Shown: piece by piece, positions 46,006 to 54,875 of the stretch
Layout: the number at the start of each line of letters is the position of its first letter
Position numbering within the stretch: the stretch's first letter is position 1
Source of the DNA: Rhinopomastus cyanomelas
Lineage: Eukaryota > Chordata > Aves > Bucerotiformes > Rhinopomastidae
Length of the DNA stretch: 64,000 bases
Direction: 5' to 3'
Assembly (NCBI GenBank): GCA_013400115.1
Contig: VXBP01001109.1
Coordinates: forward strand, 620,001 to 684,000
Program-made: the position numbers and the translations under genes
Notes under the pieces: model-generated
Told to the model about the DNA's origin: nothing
The model's database searches: none
Seen by the model: only the letters and a program-made list of their open reading frames with translations

Positions 46006-48719
46006 CAGACTAATGTGTCTGATTGGTGCACCAGAGGTGCCAAGCACTGCACACAAGAGTACATACCCATGGAAAAGTGCAGGACATAGAGAGGAAGAAA
46101 CCTCATTCTTCTCTCACCAAAAACATCACCAAGTGACGCTGGCAAGGCAGCTGGGGAAGATGCCCTTGCTTCACTGCCACACTTGCGCGCTCTGAATCTG
46201 GCCTGTCCCTGGGCGTCCTCAGAGGCTTCCTTCAGGCCAGTCCTCTTCCAACAGAGCACTAACTGGTCTTAGCTCCTGCCTCCTCTCAGCCACCTTGGCC
46301 TTGGGGGAGGGGTACAACCTTATGCCAACACAAGGAGCAAAGGGAATCAGCGATGAGCTGATCCCAGCAGTCCACGTGCTGATGCTACACCACGTTCAGC
46401 TCAGCACCCAGCCATGACCACACCCTGTCCTCATCATTCCTGCACACACAAACTGTGGCCCTCAATGGGAAAAACACAAACAAGGAAGGGGGACAAGACG
46501 ATATGGAGGGAAAAAGGACTTGTGCAGTCTCTGCATGGACCATAATTTGTGTTTGAATAGCTCGGCACCTACATATAGAAGAAGGAAGTGTAGCTGAAGA
46601 CAAATTGCCAGAATTTTTCTGTCAGAAAGATTTATGACTTTTGTTTTCCACAGAAATGCCAGGAATGAATAATCTCACCGAAGCAGTAACAACAGAATGG
46701 ATGTGCAACACGACCCTTGTAATTAAAGGATGCAAATAGCAAATCTAATGAGAGAGAAAGTACATTCACAATCACTATACCTGTTATCTTTAAATATCTG
46801 TTTTCTCTGTTAACATGTGGATATTTTTTCCTTTCCTGCCCACCCTAAATTAGATAGGAAAGTGAAGTCAGTGTTCAGGTAGGCAAGGAAGGTAGGACTC
46901 CAGCTGTGCCTGCAGCTAGAAAAGCAGTATGGAAGAGGCCAAAGAATTTTTGCGTTCTCTACAACAGCAAAACAGCAACAACACAACCTTTTCCCTTTGC
47001 CTCCCTTTTCCAAATGAGCAAATTACTTCAAAACAACTGTTCTCAGACAATCACCAGACTCACAAGATTTGTTCTGTCCTCTGAAAACAGAAAAGAATCT
47101 GTGGGAAAGCTCAATATGAAATGTAATACAGTCTGATTTTCAAAAGCTGTCACCAGACACAAATCTGCAGTTTTCTAACGATTAACTAGAAAGCATCACT
47201 CTGCTTTGTTAACCTGTTGTTAATTTTTTAGAAGACTTTATAAAGTAATAAATTGAAAGAGGTAGACATTCTAGAAATAAGCCAAGAAGACATACCCAAA
47301 GTTTCTGTCGATTAACATATTTTCTTCTGCTTCTGCCAGTGTGCACAGAATTTCTCACCCATCCTTAACACAGACCTGACCGTTTTTTTAGTATCTAATA
47401 AATCAAGACTGATTTGAATAAATCTCCTCACCATAAATTAAAGAACAACTGGCATGTGATCAGATAGGAAATTATAAAAACAATTAATCAAGTCTCAACA
47501 TGAAATAGAAGGCACAGCTTAATAATGCTATTTCACTGAACCTCAGTTACAGGGAGACATACTTTGGATTTGTAAAACTTGGGCCATCCTCAGCTGTTTC
47601 TCAACCTATGCACCAAACTTGGTACCACAGCTGCCTCTTCAGTAACTTCCCACAGTGAGGATGGGCTCTACTCCTTCAGCAGACAACCTCAGAGTTGCAG
47701 ATGAATTCTACCACAAGCTTAGTCTTCATCTTCACCACCTCCATTTGCACCATGCAGCATGGCAGATCTGAGTTCAGATCTCAAAAGCAAATTTGCCAGC
47801 CATGGTCACTGTGCCATAGCCACAATCTGCGTGCCACAGCTATGATCAGCCTGCCACTCAGAATCATCATTTGCCTCACCATAATTCCGGGTAAAACCAC
47901 CCAGACCCCTGCAATGGTCTCACCAGTACACCATGCAGAACTGTTCACTGCAAGCTCTCCTGGTATGAATAATTCTGGCTTCCAGCTGCCTTCTGGCTTC
48001 TGCTGGGACTCACTAGCTTGAGTGGAGCACACCACCACAGAGATCACCCCCATGGCAGCACAGTCATTATTTGGTGATTCCTGTAGACTGATCCACACAA
48101 CAGCCGTTCCAAACCCGGGGAGGAATTACTTGAGTGAGTCTCACCAGAGACCCTAAATACCATGCAAAATCAGATGTTACTTTTGCATTAGGATGAAAAT
48201 AAGTTCATCTCCTACACAAGTTCAGCAATTTTGTTGTTTTCAGAACACATCAAACCGTATTCCAACAACCGACAATGGTGATGTTTCACTTCTACCTGCA
48301 TTACAATTATTTGGTGTGTGTAAACGTTCTGGCAGCTCTTCTGAATAAAAGAAACCTCAAGAAACCCCGGTATTACTCACATCCAAAGGCAATAGGATTA
48401 TCCTCTCAATGCCCTGAATCACCTCTGGAAAAAACCCACAAGTGATAACTGACTCATTCATGTGGCCAGTTCAGAGGCTCACTACACATGACCTTGTGGG
48501 GGAATCGAAACTGTCTGTGGTGAGAAAAGCCTCTCTCCTGCTATGAGTCTAAGTCAATAAGCTGTTTTCCTTAAGTCATTTTCATTAGCTACCGTTTCAT
48601 CTCTCAGGTTAACCGTGGCCCACCTGCAATACAGCTGCTTTGTACGACCTGGAAGAGTGATAGTGGAAGCTCATCCTCCTTAAAAAGCTCTTGTATTTTT
48701 AGAAAAACTCCATTTGCTT
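46006..48719. other. Non-coding stretch, no gene seen
   Basis: About 2.7 kb of unique-looking DNA. At 47695-48098 two overlapping antisense frames (108 codons plus, 105 minus) stay open in a block of slightly higher GC rich in GCCAC words. I recognise no family. It could be an old, diverged retroelement. Confidence 0.45.
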
Positions 48720-49080
48720 ATGAATTATTTACTGTCTCGGCCTTTTCACTGTTGATTTTTTTTCTTAAAAGGGAATTTAAAAGGTACTGAAACAAAAGTC
48801 TTCAGAAAATAACAACTCGGCTAATGTAAAGTGCCCGGCTAACATTAGCCTTACACTTACAAATTAACTGTGCACGCGTTATAAAACACAAGTAAGGAAA
48901 GCACGTAAAAATACCCGAAGATAAAGTAAAACCAATACATAATTCATGCCATAATAAAAGAGCAATGCGATGGAAATCCGTAATGGAACTAAATACAGCA
49001 CCGCGAAACGCAGCCCATAAATGAGCATAAAATATGCATAAAGGTGCAACTGCTCTCCGCCTGGTTGCGCAAAGGAGGGT
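48720..49080. promoter_or_regulatory. Candidate regulatory block, CpG-retaining with inverted repeat
   Basis: Roughly a dozen CpGs (for example CTCGGCT, GTGCACGCGTTATAA, CACCGCGAAACGCAG, TTGCGCAAAGG) lie in otherwise AT-rich unique sequence. A perfect 9-bp inverted repeat GGCTAATGT / ACATTAGCC (48819-48827, 48842-48850) and an octamer-like AATATGCATAAAGG (49031-49044) are present. There is no significant frame apart from a short minus one (48989-49240). Candidate enhancer or conserved element; inference only. Confidence 0.32.
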
Positions 49081-49730
49081 TTTGCAAAGTGACTAATGGT
49101 TCCCTTCCTCCAACCTGTAGTCTAGAGAAACACCGAGAGACAGAAATTCTGTTTGTCACTTGAACCACTGATAGTGACTGAAGGAAGAGAAAAGCACTGG
49201 GGATGAGTAAGGGAAGGCTGCATGGGAGAGGGGCTGCCAAGGAAGCTGAAAGAGCGTATGAAGTACCGCAGTCAGCAGTGTAAAGTCTGACTCTGTCGTC
49301 ATTTACTCATGTTGGTACCTAAGAGCATTAATCAGGGATCGATGCCCTGTTGACACAGTATTTCTGGAAATACTTTCTGTAAAGGCAGTACCACCATCTG
49401 ATTGTATCTGGTGTGTTTCAGTGCCATGATAATTTCTCTTCAGCATGCAAACCATCTACCAGAAAATACAAAGTAAGAGTTGTGTAGTATTTTTGCTCTG
49501 TTCTTTTAGGATAATATGTAATAACACTTGGGCATTTGTTTAATTAACTCTGTAATTATTGTCCTATGCCATGAAAACATTATGAGAAGTAGTGCAGACT
49601 ACAGTTTTAATTACAGCCGCTGTTCAGGATCAAGGCTGTGCTGTATTCCAAATTCACAGTGAGTACTGTTAGCTACAGACAGAGATTAATTTACTCAGGG
49701 ACTCTGGTGCACCTGCCAGACTTGGGCATG
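49081..49730. other. Non-coding stretch
   Basis: Unique-looking DNA between the CpG block and the solo LTR. Nothing was recognised. Confidence 0.5.
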
Positions 49731-50184
49731 TGTCCTGAGTTCAGCTGGGATAGATGTCTTTTCACAAGAAGCTGCAAGGAGACACAGCCAGGACAGTTGA
49801 CTTGAATGAGCCAAGAGGAGCTTCAATACCATATGATGGTACCAATACTCAATACTGGTACCATATTATGTGATACTGAGTGTTATAACTGAACCAGGAA
49901 GCTGGGTGGGAGAGAAGGGATCACAGCTTGGAAACAGGCTGAGCATCACGTTCCAGGTAGTGAGCAAGTGCAACACGCATCACTCACTTCAGACACCAGT
50001 TCATGAGTTTTATTGTTACAATCACTCCTTCTCTCCTTGTGTCCTTCTATGAAACTCTTCTTACCTCAACCCATGTGATTTGACCTATTTCTTCAGGTCC
50101 TCTTCTCCATCCCACTGCAGAGGGGAAGGAGTAAGCAAGCAGCCATACAGTGCTCCCTTGCTGGCTGGGCTGAAACCATGATCA
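49731..50184 (+). mobile_element. Solo LTR of an avian endogenous retrovirus
   Basis: Opens TGTCCTGAGTTCAGCTGGGA and contains AGACACAGCCAGGACAG (49779-49795) and CAATACCATATGATG (49825-49839). Further on come a CTCAACCCATGTGATTTGAC block (50066-50085) and TTCTCCATCCCACTGCAGAG (50104-50123). It closes GGCTGGGCTGAAACCATGAT plus CA at ~50184. Order and ends match the common avian LTR that begins TGTCCTGG and ends CCACGACA. Internal stretches are deleted or diverged. No gag, pol or env lies beside it. Opposite orientation to 40268-40599. Confidence 0.8.
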
Positions 50185-50681
50185 TATTCTTCCACGTGTC
50201 AAGCATTAGACCAACGAAAGTTGAGTTTTACTCAACAAGGATCATCATGATTTCTGAGACTGACTGCTAAGTTGCTTGTGTTAAACCAGTCTTCTCAGCA
50301 CTGAAAAGTTAACTCACGACATCCCATGACGTAAAATATGCCACCTCCATCTTCCTTCACCTTGGTTATGTCCCCACTAGCATGAACAGATAACTGATTT
50401 CACACACACAATATCAGGACACACAGCTTTCTGCCTAAATTATTTGAAATCCTTACCTTAAATAATGTTGACAATTAATAGCTAAGATGAAGACTAACTT
50501 CTATTTTACAGACCTCCTGCTTCAGGCTAAAACGATGCCATGTTGAATCCTGCACAACTGTTGCGTTATATTTGTATTTTGCAGAATCATAACATGACAT
50601 ATTCCCAACCAACACAATGCATAAGCTGTGTGTGAGATCCCTTTGCTGAAAAGAGATTTTGGTATAACATGAATTACAGGT
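50185..50681. other. Non-coding stretch
   Basis: About 500 bp of unique-looking AT-rich sequence. Nothing was recognised. Confidence 0.5.
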
Positions 50682-50961
50682 GAGTGTCATCTAATGATGG
50701 GACAACGGGCAGTGGTTGTAAGCTGGAACACAGAAGGTTGCACATCAATCTGAGAAGGAACTTCTTCACAGTGAGAGTGACGGAGCACTGGAAGGGGTTG
50801 CCCAGGGTGGTTGTGGAGTCTCCTTCTCTGGAGATGTTTAAGACCTGCCTGGATGTGTTCCTGTGTGACTTGGTCTAGGTGATCCTGCTCTGGCAGGGGG
50901 ATTGGACTAGATGATCTTTCGAGGTCCCTTCCAATCCCTAGTGATTCTGTGATTCTGTGTG
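50682..50961 (+). mobile_element. CR1 LINE 3' fragment, type J, open ORF2 tail
   Basis: 64 open codons of the ORF2 C-terminus (50684-50878) include NLRRNFFTVRVTEHWKGLPR and end DVFLCDLV-stop. Then come GATCCTGCTCTGGCAGG, GGGGATTGGACTAGATGATC, TCCCTTCCAATCCC and an AGTGATTCTGTGATTCTGTG tail. It is one of the cleanest copies and a good reference for the family's 3' end. Confidence 0.96.
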
Positions 50962-51204
50962 AGTGAGCGCTTGAAAGGAAATGTGGGCAAAAAAGCTGAG
51001 TATTAGAAAAATCAAGTCATACCGCTGAAAATAGTGCAGCCCATTTCAAGTCACTTTACAAGCACAATCTATCACTACAAAAAAAAATTAAAGCAATCAT
51101 TTAAAAGAGCAAAGACGAGAAGACGGTATCGTATGGAATATGATAAAGAAAACCTGGCTTTGACTAGGATGAATTACACGTCTCAAACCTGCTATGATTA
51201 TTTA

Positions 51205-51475
51205 AAATGGTAAACAAAGCAGTGGAGAAAGAAGAAATAATGAATATGATATACTTCAGACTTCTGAAAAGCTTTTGATAAAATTCCTCACAAGAGATTA
51301 TTAAGGAAATTTAGTAACCACAGGAGAAGAGATAAATTCTTGTCAGGGACTAAAAGCTGGTTAATAGGCAGGAAACAAGGAGCAGGAATAAATTGCCCAT
51401 TCTCAGTATAGAGAAGATTAATAGCAGGATACCCCGTGGATCAGCAGCAAGGCCAATATTGTTCAATGTACATAA
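51205..51475 (+). mobile_element. Ancient CR1-type reverse transcriptase fragment
   Basis: An ORF2 palm-domain segment can still be read across frameshifts. It starts with MVNKAVEKEEIMNMIYFRLL (51208 onward) and shifts to FDKIPHKRLLRKF (51269-51307). Then come SWLIGRKQGAGINC (51355-51396) and SRIPRGSAARPILFN (51422-51466). These align with the family's AVDVVYLDFSKAFDTVPH, WLTGRKQRVGI and SGVPQGSVLGPILFN blocks. Stops and frame changes show long decay. No 3' end is attached, so it is an internal remnant much older than the type-J copies around it. Confidence 0.8.
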
Positions 51476-51733
51476 TTATGGTGAGAAATGAACGAAAGCA
51501 AAACCCAAATCTGCCCACAGGGAGGTTGGAAGTCAGGATCTGGCACTTAAAAATTGTAGCTCAGACTCCTTTCAAAAAGGCGGTCAAAGAAAATTGCCAG
51601 AAACATCACAGAAACAGAAACTTAATGTACCTGACCAAAAAAGCACAATATTACATGACACACACCGTGTCAAAAGTCTGTATTTCAGCAATATTTAATG
51701 TTAGCTAAATATTTAATACTATATTTAACATTA

Positions 51734-51811
51734 TCATAGAATCATTAGGGATTGGAAGGGGCCTCGAAAGATCATCTAGTCCAATCCCCCTGACACAGCA
51801 GGATCACCTAG
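51734..51811 (-). mobile_element. CR1 LINE 3' UTR fragment, type J (left half of inverted pair)
   Basis: A 78-bp minus-strand 3' end: TCATAGAATCATTAGGGATT, both hairpins, stopping at GATCACCTAGA (the ORF2 stop). A plus-strand CR1 begins with no spacer. Confidence 0.94.
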
Positions 51812-52121
51812 ATGTCTATAAATATGTGAAGTGTGGGTGTCAGGAGGATGGAGATGGGCTCTTCTCAGTGTCATCTAGTGATAGGACAAGAGGCAATGGG
51901 TGTCAGCTGGAACATAAGAGGTTCCATATGAATATCAGAAGGAACTTCTTCACAGTGAGAGTGATGGAGCAGTGGAACAGGCTGCCCAGGGGTGTTGTGG
52001 AGTCTCCTTCTCTGGAGACGTTTAAAACTGTGTGACTTGTTCTAGGTGATCCTGCTGTGGCAGGTGGATTGGACTAGATGATCTTTTGAGGTCCCTTCCA
52101 ATCCCTAATAACTCTATGAAA
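51812..52121 (+). mobile_element. CR1 LINE 3' fragment, type J (right half of inverted pair)
   Basis: Plus-strand copy from TGTCTATAAATATGTGAAGT through the ORF2 C-terminus (MKCGCQEDGDGLFSVSSSDR, WNRLPRGVVESPSLETFKT readable). About 18 bases are missing before the stop (TTTAAAACTGTGTGACTTG). The 3' UTR and tail end AACTCTATGA. Its last 80 bp are the inverse of 51734-51811. Confidence 0.95.
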
Positions 52122-52202
52122 CACCTATTGGTTTCTTTGTCTTTTTTTCAACCACAGATGAGAAAAAGATAATTAAGAAAAAAACAGGACCCATGCCCGT
52201 AG

Positions 52203-52305
52203 TCACAGAATCATGGAATCATGTTCCAGCTTACACCCATTGCCCCTCGTCTATCACTCAGTGACACTGAGAAGAGCCTGGCTCCATCCTCCTGACACCC
52301 ACCCA
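52203..52305 (-). mobile_element. CR1 LINE, internally deleted
   Basis: The terminal tail TCACAGAATCATGGAATCAT is joined directly to an ORF2-internal segment (GTTCCAGCTTACACCCATTG, then CACTGAGAAGAGCCTGGCTC and CATCCTCCTGACACCCACCC). About 240 bp that normally separate them, including both 3' UTR hairpins and the ORF2 stop, are missing. Confidence 0.9.
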
Positions 52306-54770
52306 CGGAAATCTATCCCAAAAAGGTATTTAAAAGCATCTGTTGCCAAAATATTTTAGCTTTTAAAAAAGTATTTCATTTAATAGAAGACCCCTGCACA
52401 GTTTATCAGAGCAAGTAATGTTTGAGGAGAACGCTAATGCTTTAGAGAGGACAGTGAGTGGACACGCTGCATTGCACGGAGTAGAAATTGGAATTACTCT
52501 GCTTAACTGCACTAGTAAATAAACGACAGTTTTCTCAAGCACTAAAACAGAGCAAGGAAGTACAAAAAGCAGCAGTCTGCAGAGCAGCCTCTCCAGTATC
52601 TGAATTGTTGTCCTACAAAAGCAGTTAATAGGAGCATGTTAACACGGAAAACAAATTACAGGCAAATGACTGAAATATCTCTAAAAGGGAACTCTGACAA
52701 TATTAATTTTGGGTATTCATAGAATATTAAATCTAAAGAGTCACCTGCAGCCATGTAATTATTATCATAGTCTTTAGGACCAAACTGCCAACTTCATGAT
52801 TACAAAATCTCTGTGTGTAATGGAGCTCTGTTGGTCAGAAAATCGATCGCTTGTATATTTCAGAAAATATTTACTGGGAGGGGAAACTAGGTTTTTACTG
52901 CTTTTTATAAACTCCTGTTCTTTCTAAAGGAACAATACAGAGAACAGGATAAAGGATGGCAATTATTTTCTGTATTCATCTCCTTCTTTCACAGGTCATT
53001 GGGAAGAGGACTGTTTTTGGTGTTCATGGTAACACTTGTCCCACTGCATCAAGTCCATTAACAACATTCTGGGCTTCTACCTGCAGAAATCAGAAGGTTC
53101 TGATGCATGAACCATCACTGAAAAGGGCCAACGTTGTTCATCTCTTCTGCGGTGTTCGATTTTGTCACTTCACACCGTAGCATCTCCCTTCACACCGGCA
53201 GTGACACAACATTCCTTTTCAGCTAATAGAGTTCCCATGTCTCAGCTCATTTGGCGACTGCTCCGCCAAGCTCAGCTGGGGTCTTGCTGCCTAGCATTGT
53301 ACTGTGGCTTGGAGATATCTGACAAGCAATAGGCACATAGCTGAGATCAAGAATCTGGGTGGGGGGAAGAAGGATGCACTTTATAGGAATAAAGAGCCTG
53401 TCTGTTGACCAAACCTTTTCCACTAGTTTGACACTACATCGAGAAAAAAAAAGCAGCTGTCAGTTCTTGCTTTGGTGCACAACAGTAGTTCAGCACAAAC
53501 TAAATTGGTAATTTAAACCAATTTGGCAATTTTTGTGTTTGAGTAGGGAGAGCACATTATATCACAAACAAATGAGCTGCTTCACTTCAAAAGTACATTA
53601 GGCTCCCCTTATAGGCCCTTATTTTACGAACAGACTCTTGAGACAAAGCACTGCTCTTTGTGTGCTGGCACAGCTAGGTCTGCAAGGAAAAGACATACAG
53701 CCTTTTGACACCTTAAGAAAAATCAATTATGTAAAACATAACAGAGCAAGTGGTCAAGCACCAGGAGCAGCAGCACTAGTTTTGATGGGCTCTTACACAG
53801 CGAAAAATTCAAATTACTTCTTTGTCCAACTAACTACACAACGTAATTATAACAAGCTCTCCTGAATGTCATCGCAGAGTGTTGGACCATCTAAGGTCTT
53901 ACTAATTGCAAGTCAATCCCATGGATCTCACGTAGGGACCACGTTGTGAAGAAGATGAGGTAAAGACAGAGTCACACACTTGTTGTACGTTTCTAATATT
54001 TATGTGGATTTTAAATTACTACTTAGATCAATTGATGCTTTTATCTATTATTAAGGATTTAATAGATCCTCTTCTCTCTGTTGATTACACTTGAGGTAAG
54101 AGGCAGAAGATTCTCAAGCGAAGGTATGTTTCTCAACAGCTCTCTCTCATTAGTGATTTGCTTGGGAAAACCTTCACAGCACATGTTTTGCATGTAGTTC
54201 ACTGCTCTCCATTTGGGTCTGAAACTCAGACGTTGCTTAGAAAGGTGCTTCTTTCATTTTAAGACTCAGTTATCTTTTCAAACAACAACTGTTTTTAATC
54301 CTTTCAGAATTGTGCATCTGAAGAACATACTGTGCAGTCAATGATCTGTCTAGGTTGTTCTTCTCATGGGTTAGAATACACAGGAATAATTTATAAATTT
54401 TTAGTACCCCTTGATCTGCACTTTTAGATGGAATTTTAGCAGGTAAATGTTGTGCCTTTACATGTGTAGAGATACACGCTCTCCTTTTGGTTACACAGGA
54501 CAAGTCTTAAAAGGAAGCTCTCACAACTTTGCTATCTTTGCACCACATCCTCCTTGAGTCAGAAGGTAATTTAGATATAATTTGAACTTGGACCAAAACA
54601 GACTTCCTTTGACTCAACAAGGATCAGGCTGTGACTACCAAATATACAAAAAAGAGCTGCTAGTAGTAGCCTGGGTCAAAAACTAAAAGATCTGCTGCTG
54701 TACCTAAAAGTCAATCTCATATTTTTCAGTATTAAAGCATCAGTTTCCATTGCTGGCATTGCCTGTGACT
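52306..54770. other. Non-coding stretch, no gene seen
   Basis: About 2.5 kb of unique-looking sequence. All frames are below 80 codons and without motifs. Confidence 0.5.
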
Positions 54771-54875
54771 ATGGAGTCACAGGATCACAGAGCATTAGGG
54801 ATTGGAAAGGACTTCAAAAGATCATCTAGTCCAATTCCCCTGCCAGAGCAGGATCACTTGGACCAAGTCACAAGG
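54771..54875 (-). mobile_element. CR1 LINE 3' UTR fragment, type J
   Basis: A ~105-bp minus-strand copy. Tail ATGGAGTCACAGGATCACAG then AGCATTAGGG, both hairpins (first CCTGCTCTGGCAGG in sense), and the ORF2 end TGTGACTTGGTCCAA, in which the stop codon has mutated. Confidence 0.92.

Noticed and set aside
45588..46013. 141-codon plus-strand frame
   Set aside because: It is antisense to the ORF2 C-terminus of the type-2 CR1. The real reading is on minus.
40268..50184. The two LTRs as the ends of one provirus
   Set aside because: They are in opposite orientation, about 9 kb apart, and the DNA between contains ordinary unique sequence and CR1 copies but no retroviral genes.
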